The notes below the pieces were generated by a model, which was not told the DNA's origin, made no database searches, and saw only the letters and a list, made by a program, of their open reading frames with translations. Below are positions 22,401 through 35,700 of a DNA stretch of 64,000 nucleotides, piece by piece. Source of the stretch: Chrysemys picta bellii (Eukaryota; Chordata; Testudines; Emydidae); contig NC_088809.1 of the NCBI RefSeq assembly GCF_011386835.1, positions 3,543,001-3,607,000 of the forward strand, written 5' to 3'. The position numbers and the translations under genes are program-made. How positions within the stretch are numbered: position 1 is the stretch's first letter; each line of letters opens with the position of its first letter.

Positions 22401-23138
22401 CCTTTGGCATAATGTAGTATTACGTCAGTGGAAAACATTGTGCAAATACCCCTAAAAACCCAAAACAGTGACTCATGACTGTACTACTTATTGCCTTTTA
22501 TATGTGCCATTACAAAAAGTATGCTCTGCAAAAGCAATGCATGGAAGAGATTGAAATGTTTTAGTAACTTTAATTTCCTATTTGTAAAGTGACTGTACCC
22601 AGGATCACAGCACTTACACTAAGGATCCAGACAAATAAGATACTTCTGTCCAGTTTCATGTACATTTAATTACATATTACCATGAAACTAACTTTGTGTC
22701 AGTGTTTCCTTTCAGATTTCATTGCATTAAGCTTATGGCTAAAGATACTGTTTTTACCAATGCTTGTATGCTGATGCAAACAGTGACAGTGGGAACACAA
22801 CATAAAATAAAGCTGCTATTGCTGATCTTACAGAGGCAAAATGTAAAAGGAATAAAGTCAGCCAAGAATGGTGGACAAATGGTGATTTTTAGCGATTCAT
22901 GGGATACTTATAAATGTGTGGGAAGCAATTTAAGTGACTTTTCTATAAGACATTTTACATTCAATTTAATTAGACAAATACTACAGAGTTTTGTACTCAG
23001 ACATAAGTTACTGACCGCCTTAACAATACAAGCAGTGAACAACAATTTAAAAAGCTGGCATAGTTGTTTAGATGAGTTTTTGGCAACAGTCCTCCTATTT
23101 CATTAAAACCCATTGCAGCTAAAGTGGTTATTACTTTT
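19440..23138. other. P2RX5 3' region to EMC6 3' region
   Basis: The stretch is AT-rich sequence with the probable 3' UTR of P2RX5 and, from the other side, of EMC6. It holds an AT run near 21469-21482 and two forward AATAAA sites. A minus-strand open frame with a good splice acceptor at 20177-20419 is discussed as a finding. A 136-codon forward frame ending at 23106 shows no protein features. Confidence 0.6.
21331..21742 (+). terminator. Candidate P2RX5 polyadenylation signals
   Basis: AATAAA occurs at 21331-21336 and at 21737-21742, 1.9 and 2.3 kb after the stop codon. Either could end the transcript; the second is followed by a less T-rich stretch. Confidence 0.35.
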
Positions 23139-23486
<348 letters not shown>

Positions 23487-24383
23487 TCAAGTCTTTCTCC
23501 CAACGAGACTAGATCAAAGGAGAGAACAAACTATTGTACTAAGTCAATTTCATTTTATTTGGGAAGATGGGATGGAACAATTCTTTTCCCTCCTGTCCAT
23601 AACTAACAGCAGGAACTGAAAGTGAAAAATGCACAGCTACTTGGAAATTGACCTCTTTAGTACAAATCACCATCAGTAAATTGATAAATTGAAGAGTACC
23701 TATAATCTGTTGCACATTTTGGTAATGTCAGGCCTGACAGCATGTGAAATGCATCAGTCATCAGAACATTGTTCATGACCTTCGAAAAAAATTGATTTGA
23801 TGAGTAGTGTCTTGGACAAACTGTATTCCCAGTTATCTGTACTAGAAATAAGTGGTGGTCTTTGAATAACTACAAGAAATCAAGGAGCTATTCACATGTC
23901 TACTAGCTGTTATAACTGATGGTATTCAAAGAGCTGCTGAAACGTTCAAGCAAATCAGGTAGTCTACACTTGGATTTTATGTAAATATAAAATTAACTTG
24001 CGTTAATCAGGTAAGTTTACATCTCAACCTCGGAGGCCTTTAGTCATTAACACCACACATATAAACAAAACTGAACCAATCTCACTATTGTATGTCTACA
24101 GCACACAAATTTACTTGTTACAGTAAGAAAAATTTAGGCCAGCTTTAGTAAGAGTCTAAAAAAATGAATTTATCCTTCCAAGTCAGGACAGATTAGGCAT
24201 TTTAGAACTCACTACTCAAAGAATTAAATTTAAGTGTAAGAGAAATAAAAATTATGAAATGCATACACCAGTCAAAACACTAAAAATAACACTCTTTGAA
24301 ATTACAGAGAATATATGTGCATTGCAGGAAGTACCAAGTAGTAACAACATTAATACAAGTATGTGCTGGGAGGGGTGGGTGGG

Positions 24384-24386
<3 letters not shown>

Positions 24387-24480
<94 letters not shown>

Positions 24481-24484
24481 GAGA
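24387..24484 (+). repeat. GA / GT / GA microsatellite
   Basis: A GA run of about 32 bp passes into a GT run of about 33 bp and then a second GA run ending in CACACA. Confidence 0.95.
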
Positions 24485-24519
24485 GGGTGTGCGCTGGCTG
24501 CTGGGGACATTTCTGAGAT

Positions 24520-24698
24520 CATAGAATATCAGGGTTGGAAGGGACCTCAGGAGGTCATCTAGTCCAACCCCCTGCTCAAAGCAGGGCCAAACCCCAGACA
24601 GATTTTTACCCCAGTTCTTTAAACAGCCCCCTCAAGGATTGAACTCACAACCCTGGGTTTAGCAGGCCAATGCTCAAACAACTGAGCTATCCCTCCCC
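24520..24698 (-). mobile_element. tRNA-derived SINE with CR1 tail
   Basis: On the minus strand the head is tRNA-like: GATAGCTCAGTTG (box A region), an anticodon-loop-like CTGCTAA, and GAGTTCAATCC (box B). A short linker leads to a CR1 3' tail containing GGTTGGACTAGATGACC and ending in TTCTATGAT-like repeats. SINEs of this build use CR1 machinery and are typical of turtles. Confidence 0.85.
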
Positions 24699-24708
24699 AC
24701 TTCGCCAT

Positions 24709-24960
24709 GTGCTGTCTCTTTAAGACACTCACTGAAAGCTCTCCTGCTGTTCTAAGCCCTGTTGTCTCCTCTCCCCTCCTCTGCTCTGCAGAGATGGGGT
24801 ACAGGGGCAGGGAAAGTTTGTATGTGAGAGCTGGCTTCTGGGGAAATCTCAAACAGTGCACTGTCTCTTTAAGAAAGGCATTCACCCTAGTCCTTCCTGA
24901 GCCAGGCTGTCCCCCCCCCGTGCCCTGCTCTGGCGAGATGGGGTGCGGGGGAGAGGGGGA
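24709..24960 (+). repeat. Two-unit tandem repeat (~150 bp)
   Basis: TGTCTCTTTAAGACACTCAC near 24713 recurs as TGTCTCTTTAAGAAAGGC near 24862. Each is followed at the same distance by GAGATGGGGT and a G-rich end. The units are diverged copies. Confidence 0.65.
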
Positions 24961-26524
24961 CATCCTGACATCAGCACCCTTCTCTCTCTCCCCTCCTCCC
25001 CAGCAAGCAGGATGGGTGTGCATGCTCTGCTAATCATCTGGGCAGCATCTGAATCTCTCCTGGGCAGCCACTTGCCCCAAGCACACAGCTTCCAGTATAA
25101 GACTTGCAAGACCAATTTATAATGAGATTACTCATCTCTATGGCCTTCTTTTTCAATGTATTGTAGTGTACATACATGTAGTTGTAACAGCAACCCACAT
25201 TTTAAATTCACATCCTTTTTGTAGCACAAAGAGTTTGGGTAAGATTTCCTATTTACACTTAAATTTCTATCATTTTGGTCTGTTCAACAATGCCACTTCT
25301 TTAGCTAACTACCTAAATTTGGAGGTTGTAATTAAATCCAAGGAAGAAGTATCTAGATACTACAGGACCCAATTAGCCTCACGTAGCTGCACACTGCATT
25401 AAAACCACTACTTGGCATTTCTATAGCACTTTTCATCCAATGATTTCACTGTGCTTTAGTAATATTAAAGAACCCCTCCTCCACTGGGCTTAGACCCAAA
25501 ATAACTAGATACAGGGATCACTCTACTCAGCAGTGTAATGCAGCGATTACTAGGGTGGAACATGATCGTTGTTCAGTAGCAACCCTATATAAAAGTTCAG
25601 GACTGAAAGCAAAGGGTGTTCTGCTTAATTGAAGCTTCTGGAAAATTTGGAGGGCCTCATAATGTAATTACCTGAGGTAGAATGCAACCAGAACACAGAA
25701 GACTAAGGGTTTGTCAAGCCGTTTGGACCCCAACTGTAGCTTTCTGTAAAAAAAGATTTCACAAACCTTAATATTCATAGACATTATACAAAATAGCAGT
25801 AAAAGCAGATTTAAATCGATATGTCTCCTCCTTTCCCAGGTTAAAGCAAAACCACCCAGCCCCAAGCTAGCTCCATTTCCCCCACGCTGAGTGAAGCGCA
25901 GGTGAGGAATTTGGAAGACTGGTTTAGTGTTCTCTGGGGTCACCGACTCCAGGAGGGACGAAAAGAAAACACTGCTTCCCCCCCCCAGCCAAGACACCCA
26001 GTGCAGCTGTCACTTAGCCCGGAGCAGGGCTGGGACGCAGGATCAGCCTGGGGGACGGAGTCTCAGTGCCATGGCCGGGCCGGTGGGGACACCGCCCTAG
26101 GCCGCAGAACCAGGCTGGCCCCAGCTCGCTCCTGCACCTTTGTGGGGCAGAATATCGGCCTCGAAACTACTCTCCGCCCCTCCTGCAGCCTGGCGGCTAC
26201 ACGAGAAACAGCGGGGCCCGAGCGCAAGACCAGCGCCCTCCTGGGCACGGGGGGGGGGGGGGAAGAGGGGGAGGGGCGAGTCCCCTGGGGTGCCCTCACC
26301 CCACCCCCGCTCTGACCCAACCCCCGCTCCTGCTCTCACCCCGCTCCCGCCCGGGGGGCGCCAGAGGCCCAGGCCTGGACGGGGGCCGCCCAAAGGACAT
26401 GCCTGAGGCAGCGCCGCCGGGCTCGGGTTGACCCGAGGGCGAGGCCGGGCCCAGGGCCCGGCCCGACGTCTCTACGAACCCCCAGCGGCTACCCGGCCCC
26501 GCCGCGGTAACAGCAACGACTTAC

Positions 26525-26600
26525 CCGCCCCTACCGCAGGCGGGAGCCCGCCATCTTGGAATAAAGGCTACCGGGAAACATCGCCCCCGCCTCCCAGCTC
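26525..26600 (-). other. EMC6: EMC6 non-coding exon 1 (inferred)
   Basis: A strong minus-strand donor GGCG/GTAAGT (GT at 26523-26524) follows a GC-rich exon containing AAGATGGCGGG. That ATG would open an upstream reading frame of seven codons ending TAG. The 5' end is not visible and 26600 is only a guess. Confidence 0.5.
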
Positions 26601-26748
26601 TCAATGCGCATGCGCCGGCGCTCCCTCGGCCCGAGGCGGCGCCCGATTGGCTCTTCGGCTGCGGAGCGAGGGGCGGGGCCGGCGGGACCTTTTGTTGGCG
26701 AGGCGGCGGGACCGCCGGCGAGTCGGGCGCGAGCTGCCGGGCGGGGCC

Positions 26749-26787
26749 ATGTCGTACATCCCGGGGCAGCCGGTCACCGCCGTGGTG
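26749..26787 (+). CDS. TAX1BP3: TAX1BP3 exon 1
   Basis: The exon has thirteen codons, MSYIPGQPVTAVV, ending in phase 0 before GTGAGT. Confidence 0.97.
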
Positions 26788-29700
26788 GTGAGTGGGGTGC
26801 GGGCCGGGGGGCGGAGTCTGGACCGGCCCCCGGGCTGGGGGGATAGTGAGGGGGTCCCCGCCCCCCCCCCCCCCCCGGAGCAGCCCCCCTCAGCTCTGGC
26901 AGCGGGGCGCGGCTCCGGTCCGGTCCCCGGCGGGGGGCTGCGGGTCCGCCCCGGGGTTGGCGCGCGAAGCGCCCGGTACACCCCCCCCCCTCCTCCCGGG
27001 CTGCGCTTCTCGCCGGTCCGTGCGGAGCGCAGGAAACGCCCCGGGGCCGCGCTGCCCGCCCCGCCCTGTGCACACACCCGGCCGGGCCGGGCTGGGCGTG
27101 CTCGGGTGGCGGGGGCCTGCCGGGCTCCCGGGCCTGGCCAGTGCTGGGGCGGCCCCGCCCGCAGGGTCGCTCCCGTGTAGCGATGTCCGTGCGGGGTGAT
27201 GGTGTCAGGGCTGGTTCCTGCCCCCTCTAGGAGAAGGGGGAAAGTGGTCTCCCTAGGCGTGCTCTGCTCCCCGTAAAACCCCCCACGGGGTGGGGGTGTT
27301 TAAAAGCAGTTCCCCTTGTGTGGGAACAAGTTCTGGGTTAAACTGGTGCAGAAGCCGGGGCGGACACACTTTCTCTTCCCGCTGGCCGTATTTAGCTTCT
27401 ACCGCGTACGAACAGGTTTGAGCTGAACTGAAGTAAGTGTTCATGCAGAGGTTTGGATTGTTAAACCGGTTCCTGGAGTGGTGTGAGGGTCCGAGCACTG
27501 GGCCTGGGCCTTAGGAGAGCTGAGTTCCAGTCTGACTCTGCCACTTGCCTGCTGGGTGACATGGAGCAAGTCACTTCACTGCTCCGTGCCTCTGTTTCCC
27601 CATCTCTAAAAAGAGGCTGGGAGGGGGAATGGAAAGGTCAAACTAATTCATCTTGGGGGTGTGAAAGGATTGGGTGATAGCTCCCCTTATTGTGTGTTTT
27701 TTAATTAAGATTTTAATACAAATATACTCTAGGTTATACCATTTTTCTTACCACTTTCATCCAAAAATTGCAGACAGCTCAGTATCATTATCCCCTCTGT
27801 ACACCTAGGAAAACTGAAGTACAGATGTGATCTGACTTGCCCAAGATCATATAGTGAGTCAGTGGTAGAGCAGGGAACAAAAGCTAGCTGTCCTGTCTCC
27901 CAGGTCCACTGGATTATGCTGTCTCCGCTAGTTGCTTATGGTTACGTTTCTGATGAGCACAGGACTGCAGGCATGCATGTCACTTTTCAGTAGCCACAGT
28001 GGAGGGGATGGAAAAAATAACCTTTTTTGCACAGTCTCTGACAGTCAGCTAAGAACAAAGAACTAGAGGCTGTATATGGTGAGCTGGTGCGAGTTCTGCT
28101 GCTAACGCAAGCCAGTGCAGGTTGGATGGGGGCTGATTTGACTCCAGAATCAACCCTTCTCAGAAAATAAACCAGAAAAATTTACCATATAAGTGTAGAG
28201 GAGAAAATTTGCCACATATCTGTGTGGCACACACTCTCTGTCCAACCAAGTGACTGTCAAAACAAGTCAAATTTCTGACATCTCCCTGCTATGCCAGGCA
28301 GTCTAACTGAGCACAAATTGGGATCATGGTATGTGTTGTACTGTGATTTAAGAGACATAGCATAGTCCACTTGCCACTTATCAGAGGACTTCACCTCAGA
28401 TGTCAGACCTCTCTAACAGTATTTTTTTTTAAAACCATTGTGATCTTGATGGACAGTGCTCACTGTTTAGCTTGGCAGATGGTGCCTCCTGGGATAGAAG
28501 ATGATGGTGCACAAATTATAATGGGCCACTTTACCCATGGGTAAAAACCCTGCATACCATGCTGCTCAAGGAGCGTAGGTTTTCTTGAATTGGAATCTCA
28601 GTATCACCAGTTAACAAAACAAAACCAAGAATGTCCTTGTTCAGCTAAAGTTGTGGTGCCTTAAAACCCCCCCACACTTGATAAAAATGCTATGTGACTG
28701 CACGCTGTTGCTGTTAGCCTTGTTCTCAACAACCTGCCTCCGAGCCAATTCTAGTGTTGAAGACAACATACAAAGATATCAAATCTGCTGCCATCCACTT
28801 GTTTGGCTGCCAGCCTGGAGTCTGTTCCTTGTCTGTCTCTTATTATGCTATGTGCAATTTTTAGTTTGTCTGTGGAAGTTGTCAGTATTTCCAATGAGCT
28901 CATCTGGAGTCTCACTCTTCAATTAAAATATGACTATTTGTTTACTTGGTTAAGTTACAAACACCTCCCTCTTGTGTTCCAAATGGGCTCACTGGACCCA
29001 GGGAAGCATTCTGATGAATAGAAAAAGACAGCCGTGCAAACTTGAGGGAAGAAAAACTTCCTTCAAAAATCTTACATGTAGCCTGTAACTTTGCCCTCTA
29101 CCATGCTTTCTTTCCAGGAGTCACACTGTCAGAAGGGAAAGCTAGTTCCCATACCCAATCTGTACCTAGAGGAGAGAGGCTGTTTACATTTTGGGTATCT
29201 CAAGGGGAAGAACCTTCCCCTGAGCAGGGAAAAACAGTTTCTAATCTCTCAGTACAAAGTGTCACTCTGGTAGCATGACAAGACTTACTGACTGTTCTGT
29301 ATCCTCCACTAGACAGTGCTGCTTGGCGCTCTTTAAAAGGTTGGAGTGGCATCTGCTTTAGCTATTCTAGTCTTGTGAAGTAGATTAAAAAAAATTAATT
29401 TTGTACTTAAACTATATCCCTTGTGAAAATGAGATGCTAAGCAAGCTTTTGAGAATTAAATCCTTGTTTTTGGTTTTATCTGTAATCTGTGGGCTTGCAA
29501 TGCTATAGTTAAGAGTTCTGTTACTATAGAGGCAGTAAAAACATAGTAACTATAGTTGGTCACACTTGAGTCCATTAAATTAAGATGTTCTAAGATAGTA
29601 ATGTGAACTACTTTCCTTGATGAAAGAAGATTGCAAAGCAACTCACTTTGAATTACCAATCCCACTCAAACCAGGCTTCCTGGTGATGTGTATGATAAAT

Positions 29701-32700
29701 CTCATAATTTTGGTGAAAGTAGGTGTAATAACTATAAAGGGAAGGGTAGCAGCCCTCCTGTGTACAATACTATAATCCCTCCTGGCCAGAGACACCAAAA
29801 TCCTTTTACCTGTAAAGGGTTAAGAAGCTCAGGTAACCTGGCTGACACCTGACCCAAAGGATCAATAAGGGGACAAGATACTTTCAAATCTTGGTGACGG
29901 GGAGGCTTTTGTTTGTGCTCCTTGTTTTGGGGGTTGTTCGCTCTTGGGACTAAGAGGGACCAGACATCAATCCATGCTCTCCAAATCTTTCTGAACAAGT
30001 CTCTCATATTTCAAACTTGTAAGTAACAGCCAGGCAAGGCGTGTTAGGTTTATCGTTGTTTTCTCAACTTGTGAAAGTTCCTTTTGCTAGGGAGATTACT
30101 TCTGTTTGCTGTAATGTTGAACCTAAGGCTAGAGGGAGTTCCTCTGGGCTCTTTGAATCTGATTACCCTGTAAAGTTATTTTCCATCCTGATTTTACAGA
30201 GATGATTTTTTACCTTTCTTTAATTAAAAACCTTCTTTTTAAGAACCTGATTGATTTTTCCTTGTTTTAAGATCCAAGGGTTTTGGATCGGTGTTCACCA
30301 GGGAATTGGTGGAGGAGTCTCTCAAGGCTACCCAGGGAGGGAAAGGTTTTTTGGGGGAAAGACAGTTTCCCAAATGACTCAAACTATTTGGATGGTGGCA
30401 GCAAAAGCAGATGTAAGCTGGTAGTTAAGCTTAGAGGTTTTCATGCAGGTACCCACATCTGTACCCTAAAGTTCAGAGTGGGGAAGGAACCTTGACAGTA
30501 GGTCATGCAGCAAAGGCTGCACAAATCATTTGTTTGGCAGAGCAGTTTGTAGCCTGAGGGGATCTGGGCCTAATTCAAGAGGAAAGACTAAACTTCTTCT
30601 TTTGTAAAGAGGCCCCTGCTAGACAGGGTTCTAGGTGAGATCACGACTCCCCTTCATATCTCTGTCACTAAGAGCTCCTCATACAAAGTTTTAAAATCTC
30701 TTGCTGTCCGAACCTCTTCATCAAGCCTTTTTTTGTACTCTTGATGCCAGGGGTGACTTTACAGCTGGTCTTGTGAACCCTTTGGTAGTTGGACTCTCTT
30801 CAACTGAGTTAGTGACCTACACTCAGAGTGTCTTCTGTTATCTGCAACAAGTTCAGAAACTTAAGTCTCTGCCCCATTATCTATTGAGGATTGGTCTTGC
30901 TTAGTTGGGGATTGGTCCTGTTTTGAGCAGGGGGTTGGACTAGATGACCTCCTGAGGTCCCTTCCAACCCTGATTGATATTCTATGATTCTATGAGTGAC
31001 AATAGTAGGATACATACTCCCATTGGCAGAGCACTAAGGAGGAACTTGTAGTTTTTCCATGGACAAAACAAAATAAGATGTGTGGGTTAGAGAGGCTGCT
31101 AGTTATTGACACTTGCATTTTATTGGCTTGAAGGAAACTGAACTCTAGTATAATTTTACTGCTAGTGGTGCCGTCCCTCCCTCCATTTCAATTGTGGTAG
31201 TAGAGATAGAGGTTAAACTTCTTTAGCTGCGTAAGTGGCAAGTCCTTTAGGGATATGTTTGGGGACGCTTATTTCTGTTGTGGCTTGCTAGCAAGGACAA
31301 AAATGCTCCTCAGTTACTGCTGTTAAGTTTGCTTGTCTCTTTGGGATAGACAGGAAATGCTCTCATCCACCAATGGGTTTTAGATCCGAGATCCCTGCTC
31401 ATGTTTAAATATAGAAAACATGCTTGTGATATGGCCTTCATTTGTAAACTATCTTATGTGCTCCCTTTGTCTGGAAGTTATACAGTAGCTCACCGAACAA
31501 AATCTGTTGTCCTGTCTTCAGAGATAGTTACACGTAATAAAACTAAACTTAATCTACTCTGGTTGGAGTAGAGGAAGGAATGTGAATCCTACACTGTTTC
31601 CTCCCATCTCTTTCAGCAAAGAGTTGAAATCCATAAACTCCGGCAAGGTGAAAATCTGATTCTTGGATTCAGTATTGGAGGTGGAATTGATCAGGACCCT
31701 GCTCAGAATCCTTTCTCTGAAGATAAAACTGACAAGGTCAGATTCTCTTAAGACAGCCCCCCCCCCCCCCCCCCGTAAGAGGCTGAGTGCCCTCAACTCA
31801 CCTTGAATTCAGTGAGTGGCACCCACTTTTTGTAGGTCTATGCCTGGTCCTCCCTCAGTCTCATTGGTCCGTGTTATACTCCCTTCCCACTTAGTCAATG
31901 TTGCCAATTTACACTGCTGCTGCATTTGCGCTCTTGTGTAACTCGTCTGTTTTTGAATATCAGACTTGTTTTTAAATGGAATCCATTTTTAAGATGCTGC
32001 TAAATAAAGGTTATTGGCTTGTGTGCATTTGTAACCATTCCAACTGGAATAACTAAAACATGACTCTTACAGGGTATCTATGTAACAAGGGTGACGGAAG
32101 GAGGCCCAGCAGAAGTTGCCGGACTCCAGGTTGGAGACAAGATAATGCAGGTAAATTCAAAGATAGGAAGAGGAACATACTGGAATGCCTGGATGCAGCC
32201 AATACAGGACAATCCCAGCCCAGAAGCTCCCTAGGGAGCACTGCTTTCCAGGCTGCTTCAGAGGTAGGGGGGGAGGGTGATGGTGAATCTCATCCACTTG
32301 CTCTATTCTTGACTGTTTCACCTGCTTGTTGTCCCACTGCTGTATGTGCTAAGGGAAGCTTATAAAAGGTCACTGCCTTCCTATATGGATGGTCTTGGGA
32401 ATCTGTCTGGAAAAGCTTCCATATCTCCAGATAAGAGGCTTCTGGCTGTAACTGCCAACATGAATGCCCCCCTGCAGGAGAGTGGAATCACTTTGATTCA
32501 TGGTGAACAGCACACACTAGTGCAGATAAGTCACAATTGAGCACATGGTCTTGAATGGTCATGAACTCTTGCGAACTTCAAAGCTCTGAAAGTAGTGCCT
32601 GGCAACCATTCTGCAATACCAGAACTTGAGGCAGATCATGAGGAAGCAGACTGACACACGTTCTTTCCCCCAACATGCCTTTGTGGGGCTGGTCTTTTAA

Positions 32701-35700
32701 TAGTGTACCAGCCTGGATCCATCCGGGGTACTAAGGGTAACCCACCAGGAAGAAAAATGTCATTGCTACCATGTTAAGCACATACCTAGTAGTCATTCTC
32801 AGAGGGGATATAGATGTAACCCTCATGGTGAGGGTGTTTTGTATCTTATGTCTATATGTTATGGAGTATCCAATCTGAAAAATGATAAAATCACAAAAAG
32901 GGCCTTTACTTGTAGAATCATAGTCTACTTTTAACAAAATTGGCAGGAAGCTTCTAAATACAATTGATGATGCAAGTGTGTACTCAAAATAGTCCTGTGT
33001 GGAAAGTTTTTTTGGGAAATATTTAGTCCCTGTGTATAGTTTATGCATCTTCCCGTACTTTTTTCTCTTCAGTTAAAACAGAAGTCTATAGTCACATGAC
33101 AGTATGAGCTTGTTTGTACCTCATATCTGTAGAATGGACTCATTTGAGAAGAGTTCTTGTCTGCTATGTTTATGAAGTTATGTAGATAAGACCCCTACCC
33201 CTTAATAATAAAGCATATATTTTCCAGTCTGCTTAGCTGGAGCCATTAAACTAAACAAGCACATACAATACAACTATCTTCTTACTGTCACTGAATCCAA
33301 TGACAATACATGTATACTAGTTATATAACAGTAAGGCCTCAGTAGCTGGGCTGTAGAATGTCTTGTGTGAATAACAAACTAGTACTCTAATGTAACTCCT
33401 ACATACAGCTATGAGCTACTCTATATCTAATGCAGTGCCCCTATGAGCTATATTAACTGACAAAAATAGTCTCAGAAATTTGCAGGCTGTTGAAACATTT
33501 CTACTGCCCCTCAGAACCCGTCTCTGACGTGTTCAGTGCTCTGTTGCTGCACTTGTCATTGTCACAGCCGCATGCATCAAGCCCACCAAATCTTCCCTGC
33601 AGCATTTCCATCTCCTTGTTGCACAGGTGCTCACAGCGACACTGCACAAAGGTGAAGCAGCCAGCTGGACTGTTGTGTTAGGAACAAGATGTCCCATGCT
33701 ACCTGTCACCCATCTGGTGCTGACAGGGGACACGCAAAGATACTGAACTGTAGCATGATTTTGTATGTCTGACTGATCAGTGGCATGTTTCAGGTGCTGC
33801 CTGAAGAGGCCCTTGTTGGCAGTTTCTCATTTGTTTTGTTCTTGGCAAACAACGCAGCCATATGATCCAGGGATGGTTGCTTCTTACCCCAATCTAATAA
33901 AGACACCAGTGAGATCTGTTGACTAAAAAACAGCAGTTGGCTTGGATTGCAGTTACCGACCTTCACATCTTGCTAGTGATACTGAGCAAGGACTATTGAT
34001 TCAGCTACTGCTTGGTTCTTCATTACCTCTCTGGTTAGGTCAGGTTTGTCCATGCTGTGAATTCGAAGTAATGGTCCTAATTTATAAAGCCATCAACAGG
34101 CAGAGATACAGCTACTTCCTAGACCAGGGGGTAGTCAAATATTTTTTGTCGAGGTCCAAACTCCAGAGGAAAATAATGAAGTAAATAAAAAGATTTTAGG
34201 GTTTGTTCAAAAGTGTCTGGTGGTCTGGATTTGGCCTGCAGTCTGCCTATGGACTGCTCCTGGCCTAGACTATCAGATCATCTTTGATGGGTGACCAGGA
34301 CTCAGTGGTTCAGCTCACGCTGTAGGTAACTGGAGCAGTTTTACAGCTGCCTTGCCTGTCTCCCTGGTGGGACTCAGTCTGGTAGGCCTGCTCAGGGACT
34401 GCCTAAGGCCACACACAGCAGTCTGGAAGGAGCTGGTCTCCCTTTAGCTCCACGATCAGGGTACTCACCTGGGATAGGGGCAAGCCTGGGTCAGTTTCCT
34501 CCTGATGAGATGGGATTTGAACAGCGAGCTGCCATTGCTCGAGTGCTCAGAGGCGAGGTAGCTCTCCCACATGACTGTTAACCCAGTGGTTACATAAGAA
34601 AGGTCATATGGGTCAGATCAAAGATCCATCTAGCCCAGTGTCCTGTCTTCTGACAGTAGCCAATGCCAGGTGCCCCAGAGGGAATGAACAGGTAATAATC
34701 AAGTGATCCATCCCCTGTCACCCATGCTGAGCTTTTGGCAAATGAAGATAGGGACACTATCCCTGCCCATCCTGGCTAATAACATTGATGGACCTCTCCT
34801 CTGCATTTATCTAGTTCTTTTTTTGAACCCGGTTAGTCTTGGCCTTTGCAACATTCTCTGGCAAAGAGTTCCACAGGTTAACTGTGCATTGTGTGAAGAA
34901 ATACTTCCTTTTGTTTGTTTTAAACCTGTTGCCTGTTAATTCTATTTGGTGGCCTCTAGTTCTTGTGTTTGTGAAGGAGTAAATAACATTTATTTTCTCC
35001 ACACCAATCATGATTTTATAGACTTATCATATCTGCCCTTAGTTGTCTCTTTTCCAAGCTGAAAAGTCCCAGTCTTACTAATCTCTCCTCATATGTTCCA
35101 TACACCTAATAATTGTTGTTACCACCCTTCCCCCCCCCCCTCAATTCCAGTATCTTTTTTTTTTTGAGAAGGGGTGACCACATCTGTACACAGTATTCAA
35201 GATGTGGGTGTACTGTGAATTTATATAAAGGCAATGTGATATTTTCTGTCTTATCTATCCCTTAATGATTCCCAACACTGTTAGCTTTTTTGAATGCTGC
35301 TGCACATGGAGTGGATATTTTCAGAGAAGTATCCATCATGACTCCCAAGATCTGTCTTGAGTGGTAACAGCTAATTTAGACCCCATTTTATATGTATAGT
35401 AGGAAGTAGGTTTTCCAATGAGCATTACTTTGCAATTATCACTATTGAATTTAATCTGCCATTTTGTTGCCCAATCACTAGTTTTGTGAGATCCCTTTGT
35501 CTATTTGCAGACTGCTTTGGACTTACCTATCTTGTGTAGTTATATATCATCTGCAAATTTTGCCACCTCACTGTTTATCCTTTTCCCAGTTCATTTATGA
35601 ATATGTTGAATAGGACTGGTCCCCGTACAGACCCTGGGAGACACCACTATTTACCTCTCTCCATTCTGAAAACTGACCATTTATTCCAACCCTTTGTTTC

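Larger units (their letters stand above)
23509..26524 (-). other. EMC6: EMC6 5' UTR intron (inferred)
   Basis: The stretch between the EMC6 acceptor and the CpG-island donor contains a GA/GT microsatellite, a CR1-tailed SINE and a two-unit tandem repeat. It gets GC-rich after 25.9 kb. No coding exon could be supported. Confidence 0.55.
26040..27180. promoter_or_regulatory. CpG-island bidirectional promoter of EMC6 and TAX1BP3
   Basis: The block is very GC- and CpG-rich. Between the inferred EMC6 exon 1 and the TAX1BP3 start it carries a YY1-type site CCGCCATCTTGG at 26549-26560, an NRF1 palindrome TGCGCATGCGC at 26605-26615, an inverted CCAAT box GATTGGCT at 26645-26652 and a GC box GGGGCGGGGCC at 26670-26680. 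There is no TATA box. The two coding directions diverge across it. Confidence 0.8.
26788..31616 (+). other. TAX1BP3 intron 1
   Basis: The intron starts in the CpG island and contains two MIR copies near 27.5-27.9 kb, a solo LTR at 29724-30497 and a CR1 tail near 30905. Forward open frames at 28651 and 29042 have no recognised content. Confidence 0.8.

Noticed and set aside
22696..23106. 136-codon forward frame beside EMC6
   Set aside because: It begins with GTG rather than ATG at its listed start, shows no family motif, and lies where the EMC6 3' UTR should be.
24252..24522. Frames with long Ser-Leu, His-Thr and Arg-Glu repeats
   Set aside because: These are translations of the GA/GT microsatellite.
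24640..24698. tRNA gene on the minus strand
   Set aside because: The box A and box B text is the head of a CR1-tailed SINE; the acceptor stem and full cloverleaf are not intact.
25668..25997. 109-codon minus-strand frame as a possible extra EMC6-side exon
   Set aside because: No GT donor at the end of the open segment and no domain; the amino-acid text looks like untranslated GC-rich DNA.
26428..27180. Several long open frames on both strands in the CpG island
   Set aside because: They follow from GC-rich composition with few stop codons. The residues are mostly P, G, A and R, and the real TAX1BP3 exon 1 is in another context.
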